64,000 nt of DNA, taken from positions 186,001-250,000 of the forward strand of contig NZ_CP133988.1 of the NCBI RefSeq assembly GCF_031582885.1, given 5' to 3'. The notes beneath the pieces were generated by a model. It did no database searches. It had not been told where the DNA came from and saw only the letters and a program-made list of their open reading frames with translations. Origin of the DNA: Streptococcus parasanguinis. GTDB taxonomy: Bacteria; Bacillota; Bacilli; Lactobacillales; Streptococcaceae. Made by a program: the position numbers and the translations under genes. Positions within the stretch are counted from its first letter, which is position 1. Each line of letters begins with the position of its first letter. Below, one piece after another: positions 1 through 8,142 of this stretch.

Positions 1-200
1 ATCCCAGCTGTCCCTTCGACACCTTCTGCCTTAGATGACAATTCTGCAATGCGGCCAACTGCCTTTACCAATTGGCTCTTGCCTTCACTAGCCAGAAAAA
101 CACCCGCAGAGTCATAGCCTCGGTATTCGAGTTTTTCAAGTCCTTGAATCAAAATATCAGTAGCATTTGTATTTCCTACAACACCAACGATTCCGCACAT
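1..200 (-). CDS. glmS: Glutamine--fructose-6-phosphate aminotransferase, N-terminal part (runs off the left edge)
   Basis: Makes glucosamine-6-phosphate from fructose-6-phosphate and glutamine, the first step to UDP-GlcNAc and peptidoglycan. Only the first ~66 codons are in the window. They begin [10 protein letters not shown], so the N-terminal nucleophile Cys2 of the class II glutaminase domain is present, and continue with the family hallmark [10 protein letters not shown]. The gene starts at 200 and is transcribed leftward. Upstream (270-385) lie two sequences resembling NagR operators, which fits amino-sugar control. The same neighbour order, glmS with a family 1 glycosidase, is what I remember from pneumococcus. 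Confidence 0.95.
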   Translation of the reverse strand, partial: MCGIVGVVGNTNATDILIQGLEKLEYRGYDSAGVFLASEGKSQLVKAVGRIAELSSKAEGVEGTAG

Positions 201-278
201 AGTTTTTACGATATAGCCTTGCTATACTTTCCCCTTTACTTAGTCAAACGACCCATGGTCGATTTCTCAGTTACTTTA

Positions 279-296
279 AATTGGTCTAGTCTAATT
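279..296. promoter_or_regulatory. Putative NagR/GntR-type operator upstream of glmS
   Basis: The sequence AATTGGTCTAGTCTAATT is an imperfect palindrome around CTAG, close to the ATTGGTCTAGACCAAT form remembered for streptococcal NagR (dre) sites. It sits about 80 bp before the glmS start. A second, half-conserved version is at 367-381. The binding protein is inferred. Confidence 0.45.
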
Positions 297-366
297 TGAC
301 CAAAAAGCAACCAGCGGAGTCAGTATACAATGCTTCTTCTAGTTTGTCAACTAGGAAATTCAAGAA

Positions 367-381
367 AATTGGTCTAGTTAA
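367..381. promoter_or_regulatory. Second putative NagR-type half operator
   Basis: AATTGGTCTAGTTAA repeats the left half of the site at 279-296 exactly, with only a partial right half. It lies between glmS and the end of the glycosidase gene. Confidence 0.3.
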
Positions 382-396
382 GGGAGGGTTAAGAAA

Positions 397-424
397 AACC
401 TATCAACATCTTGGTTGATAGGTT
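397..424. terminator. Terminator of the family 1 glycosidase gene
   Basis: Perfect inverted repeat AACCTATCAAC / GTTGATAGGTT with a 6-nt loop, flanked by A- and T-rich runs on both sides. It lies just after the stop codon of the leftward gene ending at 432. Confidence 0.75.
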
Positions 425-431
425 GCTTTTT

Positions 432-1817
432 CTACTCTTCAAATCCATTCCGCTGACTCAACTTACGGAACCAATGACCAGATTTTTTGAGGGTTCGTTT
501 TTGACTTTCGAGCTCCAACTCAACTAAACCATAGCGGTTCTTGTAGCCATTGAGCCATGACCAGCAGTCAATAAAGGTCCAGATCAGATAGCCTTTACAG
601 TTGGCACCATCTTGAATAGCCCGGTGGAGCTCGCGAAGATGGTCTTTGACAAAGTCAATCCGGTAATCGTCTTGGATCACTCCATCCTTGCGAAATTTTT
701 CCTCTCCTTCAACTCCCATCCCGTTTTCGGTCAGGATCCACTCGATATTGCCATAGTTTTCCTTGATATTTTGGGCAATGTCATACAAGCCTTGCTCATA
801 GATTTCCCAACCTCGGTGGGGATTGATCTTGCGACCTGGCATGACATAGGGTTCATAAAATTGTTCAAAGAGTAGGGGAGATGCTGGATTTGGAGCATAA
901 CGAGGAGCCGCCACACGGAGTGGTTGGTAATAGTTAACCCCTAGGTAATCCACCGTATTTTCCTCGATCAAGCGCAATTCAAAGGGATCATAATCCGGTA
1001 AGAGATCGCGCTCCCGTAGGATCTCCACTAATTCTTCAGGATAATGACCAAGAACAGATGGATCTAAAAAAGATTTGGCTTGAAAGAGCTCGGCAATACG
1101 CGCAGCTTTCACATCTTCTGGATGCTGGCTCCGAGGATAGGCTGGTGTCAAATTGAGCACAATCCCGATACGGTAATTAGGATCCACCTCATGACAGGCC
1201 TTAACTGCTAGAGAGCTTGCTAGCTGGGTGTGGTAGGCTACTTTAACAGCTGCTGCTGCGTCTACCTTATGAGGAAAATGGGCATCATAAAAATAACCAA
1301 ATTCTACAGGGACAATAGGTTCATTAAAGGTGATCCACTGATCGACCAGATCTCCATAGGTCTTGAAACAAAAACGCGCATATTCCTGGTAAGCATAGGC
1401 GGTTTCTTTATTTTCCCAACCATCCCCTTGCTCTTGAAGAGCCATCGGTAAATCAAAATGATAGAGGTTGACCAAGAGGTGAATCCCTTTTTCTTTAATC
1501 TTTTCAAAGACACGGCGGTAGAAATCAACACCTGCTTGATTGATCTCCCCTCGTCCTTCTGGGAAAATACGTGACCACTGGATAGAGGTTCGAAAGGCCG
1601 TGTGGCCGGTTTCTAACAAGAGGTCCAGATCTTCTTCCCAGTGTTCATAAAAAGTCGATGTTTTCTCTGGTCCTTGCCCTTGATAAAAGCGGTTGGGCTC
1701 GACCCTATACCAGTAATCCCAGAGATTGTCTCCCTTTCCATCCTGGGCTAGACGTCCTTCTGTTTGAGGCCCCGAGGTCGAACTCCCCCATAAAAAATCC
1801 TTTGGAAATTGATACAT
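432..1817 (-). CDS. Glycoside hydrolase family 1 protein (6-phospho-beta-glucosidase type)
   Basis: A 461-residue cytoplasmic glycosidase expected to cleave beta-glucosides or their 6-phosphates delivered by a PTS. It starts with the family signature FLWGSSTSGPQTEG. The acid/base glutamate is E166 in TFNEP and the nucleophile is E364 in TENG, so both catalytic residues are present. The loop that binds the 6-phosphate in LacG/BglA enzymes (Ser, Lys, Tyr) is recognisable at S420-WLNGYKNRY429, but the lysine is one place earlier (K426) than in LacG (SWSNGYNKRY). Phospho-substrate use is therefore likely but not certain. No PTS genes are adjacent. The start has a good RBS (GAGGAGGAT). Confidence 0.9.
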   Translation of the reverse strand: MYQFPKDFLWGSSTSGPQTEGRLAQDGKGDNLWDYWYRVEPNRFYQGQGPEKTSTFYEHWEEDLDLLLETGHTAFRTSIQWSRIFPEGRGEINQAGVDFYRRVFEKIKEKGIHLLVNLYHFDLPMALQEQGDGWENKETAYAYQEYARFCFKTYGDLVDQWITFNEPIVPVEFGYFYDAHFPHKVDAAAAVKVAYHTQLASSLAVKACHEVDPNYRIGIVLNLTPAYPRSQHPEDVKAARIAELFQAKSFLDPSVLGHYPEELVEILRERDLLPDYDPFELRLIEENTVDYLGVNYYQPLRVAAPRYAPNPASPLLFEQFYEPYVMPGRKINPHRGWEIYEQGLYDIAQNIKENYGNIEWILTENGMGVEGEEKFRKDGVIQDDYRIDFVKDHLRELHRAIQDGANCKGYLIWTFIDCWSWLNGYKNRYGLVELELESQKRTLKKSGHWFRKLSQRNGFEE

Positions 1818-1916
1818 GTCCTAATCCTCCTCATTCTACTAGCTCTATTGTAGCGCATCCTCCCCCAAAACCTAGGCACAATTTACAGTCTTTCTTACGC
1901 AGATTAAAGAAAAAGC

Positions 1917-1939
1917 CCCTTAGGAAAAATTCCTAAGGG
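1917..1939. terminator. Terminator of the amidotransferase-like gene
   Basis: Stem CCCTTAGGA / TCCTAAGGG with a 5-nt loop, followed on the minus strand by a GCTTTTTC run. It lies 13 bp after the stop of the leftward gene. Confidence 0.8.
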
Positions 1940-1951
1940 AGCTGGTCCTCT

Positions 1952-2647
1952 TTATAATTGAGTCACGACATATTCAAAGAGCTTGCGATCTGCTGGGCTC
2001 TTGTCAAAACGTAGTTCTGGATGCCACTGAACTCCGAGGAAACGGCTCTCATCTGTGGATTGAACGGCTTCTATGATGTCATCTTTAGGATCCCGCGCGA
2101 TTACTTCTAAGCCATCTGCCAAGTCTTTAATACTTTGATGATGGAAAGAATTGATGCGACTGGTCTTACCATAGATCTCTTGCAGGACCGTCTGATCCTT
2201 GGTCACCAACTCTTGACTGGTGTACTGACCTGGATTGTCCTGCCAGTGGTGTTCAATATCTTGATACAGAGTTCCCCCTAGAGCGACATTATAGAGCTGG
2301 GTCCCACGGCAGACGGTAAAGATAGCTTTTTTAGCCGCACGCGCTTCTTCAATCAAGGCCAACTCAAAGAGATCGCGTTTCAAGAGGTAGTCATCACTGT
2401 CGATGGTGATTTCTTCTCCGTAAAACTTGGGCAAGACATTTTGTCCACCGGTGATGATGAGCTTATCAATCATCGATATGTAGTCTTTGGCCAAGGCCGC
2501 ATCTCCAATCGGCAAGATCAAGGGAATCCCTCCTGCCTCTTTGACCGCTTCGACAAAACCAGTCGCCGCATAGCTCATGTTCGCGTCTGGATCATCTGGG
2601 AAGGGTCTTTCATTTCCTGTAATTCCAATCACTGGTCTTATTTTCAT
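1952..2647 (-). CDS. Class I glutamine amidotransferase-like hydrolase (gamma-glutamyl-GABA hydrolase / PuuD family)
   Basis: About 231 residues. Single-domain members of this family hydrolyse gamma-glutamyl bonds, for example in putrescine breakdown. The triad is visible: C113 in FTVCRGTQ, and H209 and E211 in VQWHPE; HHQ at about 169-171 is also typical. I chose the ATG at 2647 (MKIRPVIGITGNE, the usual family N-terminus) with a weak GGAA upstream; an in-frame ATG at 2659 is also possible. It is transcribed alone with its own terminator. Substrate unknown. Confidence 0.85.
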   Translation of the reverse strand: MKIRPVIGITGNERPFPDDPDANMSYAATGFVEAVKEAGGIPLILPIGDAALAKDYISMIDKLIITGGQNVLPKFYGEEITIDSDDYLLKRDLFELALIEEARAAKKAIFTVCRGTQLYNVALGGTLYQDIEHHWQDNPGQYTSQELVTKDQTVLQEIYGKTSRINSFHHQSIKDLADGLEVIARDPKDDIIEAVQSTDESRFLGVQWHPELRFDKSPADRKLFEYVVTQL

Positions 2648-2824
2648 GCTTATTTCCATATTCTTTCATTCATCTTCAAGGCTTATTGTAACACAATTTC
2701 AAGCCAGACTCAATGGAGATTTTTTTGAAGAGACAGTCAACAATTAGAATGAAAGGACTCAGCCATCTAACTTCTGTCAATAAGAGGCAATTCTGTTTCA
2801 AAGCCCCTGAGGATTCTTAAGTAG

Positions 2825-3373
2825 TTACTTTTCTTTAAACCACTCCATCCCTGGGGAATCCAGTATAATCTTGGTCAATTGTTGGGGGTTTTCCTGAGTC
2901 CCATTGATAATCCAGTCGACAATAAGTCCTGTCAAACCAGAAACATACATGGTAATAGCATAGCGCTCTGGCATTTGATAAGCTGCCACAATGACTGGTC
3001 GAGAACGTGGCGTAGACTCAATCATCCCCAAGATAAAATAACGAATGTTGTCTGCAAAACGAAAGCTTGGATTTTTTGCAATTTCAGCAAAAAAAGCACT
3101 GTTCTCTTGGAAATAAGACAAGATGGCTTCTAAGGCTTCTTTGGGATAAAAGGTTTCTTTCCTCAAAATCATACGAACCGTCGTTATGGTTTCTTCTTTT
3201 AATTGCTCTAAAAAATCCTGTTTATCTAGGTAGTGCAGATAAAATGTCGAGCGGTTGACACCCGCTTTTTTAGTTAACTGACTAATCGTTATATCCTCTA
3301 AACTTTTTGTAGCCAAAAGCTGAATGAAGGCTTCTTTAATATCTGACTTAGTTGTCGTTTGTCTCTGTTGCAT
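2825..3373 (-). CDS. TetR/AcrR-family transcriptional regulator
   Basis: A 182-residue regulator with an N-terminal TetR helix-turn-helix (residues ~8-50, with ITISQLTKKAGVNRSTFYLHY) and a C-terminal ligand/dimer domain similar to the streptococcal TetR_C family. It is divergent from a two-gene ABC exporter starting at 3603. The 229-bp gap holds three copies of a CAACA-N3-TGTTG palindrome, so it very likely represses the exporter and itself until it binds a ligand. The ligand is unknown. Confidence 0.9.
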   Translation of the reverse strand: MQQRQTTTKSDIKEAFIQLLATKSLEDITISQLTKKAGVNRSTFYLHYLDKQDFLEQLKEETITTVRMILRKETFYPKEALEAILSYFQENSAFFAEIAKNPSFRFADNIRYFILGMIESTPRSRPVIVAAYQMPERYAITMYVSGLTGLIVDWIINGTQENPQQLTKIILDSPGMEWFKEK

Positions 3374-3388
3374 ACGAACCCCTTATTT

Positions 3389-3401
3389 CTACATATTGTT
3401 G
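3389..3401. promoter_or_regulatory. TetR operator copy 1 (near the regulator start)
   Basis: CTACATATTGTTG matches the CAACA-N3-TGTTG palindrome with one mismatch. It lies 16 bp upstream of the regulator's start codon. Confidence 0.55.
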
Positions 3402-3483
3402 ATTAAAGTATATCTCGAATTTTGAAAATGTCAACTATCATCTGATATTTTCAGTTATGATTATCATATTCTCTTCGTTATTT

Positions 3484-3496
3484 CAACACATTGTTG
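3484..3496. promoter_or_regulatory. TetR operator copy 2
   Basis: CAACACATTGTTG is a perfect 5-3-5 palindrome, in the middle of the divergent gap. The same flank (TTCAAC...TTGTTGTTTT) recurs at copy 3, 68 bp away. Confidence 0.65.
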
Positions 3497-3551
3497 TTTT
3501 CTGTTGTAGCAATCGTATTTAAAAAATCATAAAATAACCTTCGTAATTATT

Positions 3552-3564
3552 CAACAGGTTGTTG
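3552..3564. promoter_or_regulatory. TetR operator copy 3 (near the exporter start)
   Basis: CAACAGGTTGTTG is a perfect 5-3-5 palindrome 38 bp before the ATG of the exporter ATPase. Confidence 0.65.
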
Positions 3565-3602
3565 TTTTAGCAGCTGATAATTTTTAAAGGAGACAAATAC
3601 AC

Positions 3603-4304
3603 ATGGCGTATATTGAAATGAAACATAGTTACAAACGGTATAAAACAGGTGATGTGGAAATCATCGCAAACAATGATATCACTTTCGAAATTGAAAAAGG
3701 GGAGTTAGTGATTATACTCGGTTCTTCTGGGGCAGGAAAATCAACTGTTCTCAATATTCTTGGTGGTATGGATACCAATGATGAAGGAAAGGTCGTCATC
3801 GATGGGAAAGACATCTCCAATTATAATGCGAAACAATTAACAGCCTATCGTAGAGACGATGTCGGATTCGTCTTTCAATTCTATAACTTGGTCTCAAACT
3901 TAACGGCCAAAGAAAATGTAGAGTTGGCTTCTGAAATTGTCGCGGATGCTAAAGATGCGGAACAAACTTTGATTGATGTTGGTCTAGGAAAACGCATCAA
4001 CAACTTCCCTGCACAATTGTCTGGTGGTGAGCAACAACGGGTAGCTATCGCTCGCGCCGTCGCAAAAAATCCGAAAATTCTCCTCTGTGACGAACCTACA
4101 GGAGCCCTGGATTACAATACTGGAAAACAGGTCTTGAAGATTCTCCAAGACAAGGCTCGCAATGAAGGAGCTACCGTTATCATCGTCACTCACAACGGGG
4201 CGCTTGCACCTATTGCTGATCGTGTGATTCGTATGCATGATGCGCGTGTTCAAAGTATTGAACTCAATGCCCATCCACAAGATATTGATAGCCTCGAGTA
4301 CTAG
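3603..4304 (+). CDS. ABC transporter ATP-binding protein (MacB/LolD type)
   Basis: A 233-residue ATPase. Walker A is GSSGAGKS (40-47), the signature is LSGGEQQR (~140-147), and Walker B with the catalytic glutamate is [12 protein letters not shown]. The DEPTGALD form is typical of MacB/LolD/BceA ATPases that work with FtsX-type permeases, and such a permease follows 12 bp downstream. RBS AAAGGAG precedes the start. Probably exports or extracts a peptide, lipid or antimicrobial from the membrane. Under the divergent TetR regulator. Confidence 0.92.
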   Translation: MAYIEMKHSYKRYKTGDVEIIANNDITFEIEKGELVIILGSSGAGKSTVLNILGGMDTNDEGKVVIDGKDISNYNAKQLTAYRRDDVGFVFQFYNLVSNLTAKENVELASEIVADAKDAEQTLIDVGLGKRINNFPAQLSGGEQQRVAIARAVAKNPKILLCDEPTGALDYNTGKQVLKILQDKARNEGATVIIVTHNGALAPIADRVIRMHDARVQSIELNAHPQDIDSLEY

Positions 4305-4316
4305 AAAGGATGTCTC

Positions 4317-6980
4317 ATGAATCGTAAAACTTATTGGAAGGACGTGAGAAAGTCTTTCTCTAGTTCTAAAGGACGGGTGGTTTCTATTGCTTCACTCATG
4401 GCCTTAGGTTCTTTCGCTCTTGTGGGTCTAAAGGTGACGACACCTGATATGCAACACACGGGAACAAGCTATTTTACTAAACACCAAACAGCTGACCTCA
4501 CAGTTACTGGTAGCTATGGACTGAACCAGTCAGATCAAGACCTCCTAAATCAAGTCTCATCAGAGGCAAACATTGAGTATGGTTACTTTAAAGATGTAGT
4601 ACTGAAAGGTTCCACTGATTCCTTTCGACTATTTTCAAAACCAAAAGATATCTCAACTTATGAGGTTGTAAAAGGAAAACTTCCAAGTAAGCAAGGTGAA
4701 ATTGCTCTTTCTTCAGTCTATCAAGATAACTATAAGATCGGTGACAAAATTGAGTTTTCTGAAAAAGAGGGTGACAATGGTAAGGATGTCTTAAAAGAAC
4801 ACAGTTTTACCATCACTGGCTTTGTTCAGTCTTCTGAAATCTTATCAAGTGTTGACCTAGGTTCATCGACAGCTGGTAGTGGGGAACTCAAAGGGTATGC
4901 GGTTGTTCCTGAATCTAGTTTTGATTCCGACGTCTACATGATTGCACGCTTAGCTTACAAAGACGTCCGTGGAGCTAACCTCTATACCCAGGATTACACT
5001 GACAAGGTTTCCAAACACGAGGATGAGCTTGAAAAATTAGTAAAAAATCAGCCTGCTAACCGTTTGAAAGAATTAAAAGCTGATCCACAGGCTAAGATTG
5101 ACCAACAAACAAGACAACTTCAGAAAGCAGAAACGGAGCTTAACAAGAAACTTGAACAAGCGAAAGCCAGCGGTCAGGATAAGAATCCTCTTGTCCAGGG
5201 ACAATTGACTCAGGCACAAGATGAAATCGCTGACAAGAAGGAGCAAATAAAGGAAGCTCAAGAAAAAATCGATAGCATTGCTGAACCAAGCTACGATGTC
5301 TACACACGTCGTGAAGCTCCTTGGTCAGAAGGGTACGTTTCCTATGAGACCAACGCTTCTGTTTTTCAGAACCTCAGTAATATCTTCCCTGTTATCCTCT
5401 ACTTTATTGCTGCCTTGGTTACCTTTGTAACAATGGGACGCTTCGTCGAAGAAGAACGGATTAAGGCAGGGACATTCAAAGCTCTCGGTTACCAAAACAA
5501 GGACATCATCCGTAAATTTATTATTTATGGATTCGTGACGAGCATGATTGGTACTGCTATTGGGGTTGCTGCTGGACATATTCTCCTTCCAACTATCATA
5601 TACAATAGTTATAAAGAGCGAATCCTCCTCGCACCAATTGAGTTACACTTTTATCCATTTAAGACTCTTCTAGCTATTGTGCTTGGTCTTTTGTCCACAG
5701 TTCTTCCCGCTTTCATGGTAGCCAAGCGCGAATTAGGAGAAAAGCCAGCCCAACTTCTTCTTCCAAAACCTCCAACATCTGGTTCTAAGATTCTTTTGGA
5801 GCGCATCACCCCACTTTGGAACCGTATGAACTTTACACAAAAAGTCACTGCCCGTAATATTTTCCGATACAAGCAACGGATGTTCATGACTATTTTTGGT
5901 GTCTGCGGTTCCATCGCACTTCTCTTTGCTGGACTCGGTATTCGTTCTTCTATTGGAGACCTTAACACACGCCAATTCCCTAACATCATTCGCTATGATA
6001 TGATTGTCGCAAACAAGGATCATCTGGATGGGCAGGAAAAGGAAAACATCCAAAAATTAATTAACGATAGCAAGGTCAAGGAACATCTTTCTATTCATTA
6101 CGAAATGCTTTCAAAAGTGGCAGGAAATAATAACGATCGTCAAGATATCACAACCCTTGTGGTCAAAGACAAGGATCAAGAAACTCTACAACATTACATC
6201 AAGCTCAATAATCGTGAAACTGGTCAAAAACTCGATTTGACCGACAAAGGGATTATTATTTCTGAGAAATTGGCAGACTTAGCTGGCGTTTCTGTAGGGG
6301 ATGAGTTAACCGTTCAAAATAGCCAAGACAAGGATATCAAACTCAAAGTTGCTGGTATTTCTGAAATGTATATGGGTCACTTCATCTTTATGAATGAAAC
6401 TACTTACAGAAATGCTTTTGGTAAAGAGGCGAGCCAAAATGCTACTATTCTGACACTGAAGAATCACTCAGACAAAAACGTTGAGCAAACAGCCAGTCAA
6501 TTTATGGAGCTTGATGGTGTCAAAGGGGTTGTTCAAAATACTACTCTAAAGGCACAAATCAAGACCATCGTCAACTCCCTTAGCCGTGTTATGGCAGTAT
6601 TGATTGGGATTTCTGTTCTTCTTGCTTTAGTTGTTCTCTTTAATTTGACAAATATCAATGTGGCAGAACGTATCCGTGAGTTATCAACCATTAAGGTTCT
6701 AGGCTTCTTTAATAGAGAAGTGACACTCTACATCTATCGAGAAACCATTTATCTCTCTATCATTGGTATCTTGGTTGGATTCGGACTTGGTTGGGGATTG
6801 CATCAATACATGGTAGAGGTTATCCCTCCTGAAAATATTATGTTCAATCCAGGTCTGAGCTGGCTCATCTATGCCATTCCAACACTTGTTGTCATTATCA
6901 TTCTGACAGGTCTCGGTATCTTTGTGAACCAACACCTTAAGAAAGTCAATATGCTCGAAGCCCTAAAATCTGTTGAGTAA
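4317..6980 (+). CDS. FtsX-family ABC transporter permease with periplasmic coiled coil
   Basis: An 887-residue membrane protein. One membrane segment is near residues 20-40, followed by a large extracellular domain. A charged coiled-coil stretch lies at about 245-320 (rich in K, E, Q). The first FtsX domain has membrane spans around 355-470, and there is a second extracellular domain and second FtsX domain at about 770-885. This is the large duplicated FtsX layout of streptococcal exporters paired with a LolD-like ATPase. It forms an operon with the upstream ATPase. The substrate cannot be read from sequence; a TetR-controlled stress or drug exporter is the best inference. Confidence 0.88.
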   Translation: MNRKTYWKDVRKSFSSSKGRVVSIASLMALGSFALVGLKVTTPDMQHTGTSYFTKHQTADLTVTGSYGLNQSDQDLLNQVSSEANIEYGYFKDVVLKGSTDSFRLFSKPKDISTYEVVKGKLPSKQGEIALSSVYQDNYKIGDKIEFSEKEGDNGKDVLKEHSFTITGFVQSSEILSSVDLGSSTAGSGELKGYAVVPESSFDSDVYMIARLAYKDVRGANLYTQDYTDKVSKHEDELEKLVKNQPANRLKELKADPQAKIDQQTRQLQKAETELNKKLEQAKASGQDKNPLVQGQLTQAQDEIADKKEQIKEAQEKIDSIAEPSYDVYTRREAPWSEGYVSYETNASVFQNLSNIFPVILYFIAALVTFVTMGRFVEEERIKAGTFKALGYQNKDIIRKFIIYGFVTSMIGTAIGVAAGHILLPTIIYNSYKERILLAPIELHFYPFKTLLAIVLGLLSTVLPAFMVAKRELGEKPAQLLLPKPPTSGSKILLERITPLWNRMNFTQKVTARNIFRYKQRMFMTIFGVCGSIALLFAGLGIRSSIGDLNTRQFPNIIRYDMIVANKDHLDGQEKENIQKLINDSKVKEHLSIHYEMLSKVAGNNNDRQDITTLVVKDKDQETLQHYIKLNNRETGQKLDLTDKGIIISEKLADLAGVSVGDELTVQNSQDKDIKLKVAGISEMYMGHFIFMNETTYRNAFGKEASQNATILTLKNHSDKNVEQTASQFMELDGVKGVVQNTTLKAQIKTIVNSLSRVMAVLIGISVLLALVVLFNLTNINVAERIRELSTIKVLGFFNREVTLYIYRETIYLSIIGILVGFGLGWGLHQYMVEVIPPENIMFNPGLSWLIYAIPTLVVIIILTGLGIFVNQHLKKVNMLEALKSVE

Positions 6981-7022
6981 CATACGATCTAAGCTAATAA
7001 GTAGAGCTAAAGTACAAGGATA

Positions 7023-7166
7023 ACTTCCTTATTCTAGACAAACGTCATTTTGGGCGTTTGTCTTTTTTATTTTTTAAATGATTTACTTTATCATCTGGTA
7101 TTTCCATCCAAAAATCTGATTTTAAGTAAAATAAAAAGGGATATTCGCTATTCATTTCACCAATCT
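7023..7166 (-). pseudogene. Remnant of a small repeated gene (C-terminal part of a ~47-residue protein)
   Basis: Read leftward, this stretch gives ...GEMNSEYPFLFYLKSD, continuing FWMEIPDDKVNHLK and ending in a lysine-rich tail. It matches the N-terminally complete small ORF at 39815-39904 (MEKQINEKIIEMDREYPFLF). Here the start region is replaced by transposon debris; there a stop codon cuts the tail. I do not recognise the family. The reading overlaps the terminator hairpin at 7036. Confidence 0.4.
7036..7068 (+). terminator. Terminator of the ABC exporter operon
   Basis: AGACAAACG / CGTTTGTCT stem with a 10-nt loop followed by TTTTT. A near-identical hairpin with the same downstream DNA recurs at 39751-39780, so it travels with a repeated segment. 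Confidence 0.8.
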
Positions 7167-7189
7167 TTTGATATTTAACAAGGAGGCAC

Positions 7190-7442
7190 ATACTTTTGGA
7201 TGACTCTTATACTCCAGTCATCTATGTCATGTAAATACAATAGTCCAGATAACGGCATGATGGAATCCTTCTTTGGCATTCTGAAGTCTGAGATGTTTTA
7301 TGGTCATGAGAAAACGTTTCAGTCACTTGAGCAATTGGAACAAGCTAGTGTAGACTGTATTAATTATTACAACAACAAACGCATTAAGATAAAACTAAAA
7401 GGACTTAGTCCTGTGCAATACAGAACTAAATCCTTTGCTTAA
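7190..7442 (+). pseudogene. IS3-family transposase fragment (C-terminal integrase core)
   Basis: About 75 codons of an OrfB-type transposase. It contains NSPDNGMMESFFGILKSEMF with the last catalytic glutamate of the DDE triad (MESFF), then NYYNNKRIKIKLKGLSPVQY, the usual C-terminus of the IS150/IS3 group. The first ~200 codons are missing and the N-terminal part of the fragment is degraded. An inverted-repeat-like end (TGTCTAACTTTAGG...AGTACA) follows at 7449-7471. Confidence 0.8.
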
Positions 7443-7448
7443 ATAAAT

Positions 7449-7471
7449 TGTCTAACTTTAGGTTAGTACAA
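7449..7471. repeat. Decayed IS3-type terminal repeat
   Basis: Resembles the right half of the IS-end palindrome at 38408-38459 (TCTAACTTTTGGGG...AGTACA) with substitutions. It lies directly after the transposase fragment's stop codon. Confidence 0.45.
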
Positions 7472-7518
7472 AATCAGTTTCTTTTGTGGAGTCAAAGGAC
7501 TACTGTCCTAGGCTCTTT

Positions 7519-8142
7519 TTATCGTAACCAACTTTCGTCTAACTGGCCTTTACTTTTGCCAAAAGCTTTCCCATGTTCATCAATGACAGCATGAATCTCT
7601 TGGCATTGTTTGAGAGTGAGGCCTTCCAAGACGTTACCGTAAACAGCATGCATGTCATTATAGGTATCAAAGTTTCCAAATCCTAAGCGTCGAAAAAGTC
7701 TTCTCGCATATTCATCCGAAATAAAAACGGGACGATCAAAAAGATAAAGTAAAAGTGCATCTGCAGTCTCTGGTCCAATCCCTTTTAACTCCAACAGTAG
7801 CTTCCGTAAATCTTCTGTTCCAATTCTGGCAAGAAACTCAAAACCACCAACTTCTCTTAACCAGGTCAGAAGTCCCCTAATCGTTTGTGACTTTTGCTTG
7901 AAAAATCCGGCAGGTCGAATACGTTCCTGTAACTCTTCTAGCGGTAAAGCCAGGATACCCTCTACTGTCATGACATCCATTAGACCAGCTAAAGCCAACT
8001 TAGCATTCTTCTCTGTTGTTCGCTGGATCAGAATGGTCGATACCAAATCTTCAATCTTGTTATCCGATTGCCACCAATTTTGTTCTCCATAGTGCTTGCA
8101 GAGTCGCAAAAGAGTTTCTTGTATTTCTTCTTGCTTAATCAT
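7519..8142 (-). CDS. Endonuclease III-like HhH-GPD DNA repair protein without Fe-S cluster
   Basis: A 207-residue member of the HhH-GPD glycosylase superfamily. The helix-hairpin-helix is [16 protein letters not shown] (119-134) and the conserved aspartate is D143 (ISDEYARR). The catalytic lysine of bifunctional EndoIII is replaced by glutamate (E125), and the four C-terminal iron-sulfur cysteines are absent. If active, it should be a monofunctional glycosylase. It overlaps the upstream transporter gene by ATGA, so it is the last gene of the MarR-controlled operon. Confidence 0.85.
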   Translation of the reverse strand: MIKQEEIQETLLRLCKHYGEQNWWQSDNKIEDLVSTILIQRTTEKNAKLALAGLMDVMTVEGILALPLEELQERIRPAGFFKQKSQTIRGLLTWLREVGGFEFLARIGTEDLRKLLLELKGIGPETADALLLYLFDRPVFISDEYARRLFRRLGFGNFDTYNDMHAVYGNVLEGLTLKQCQEIHAVIDEHGKAFGKSKGQLDESWLR

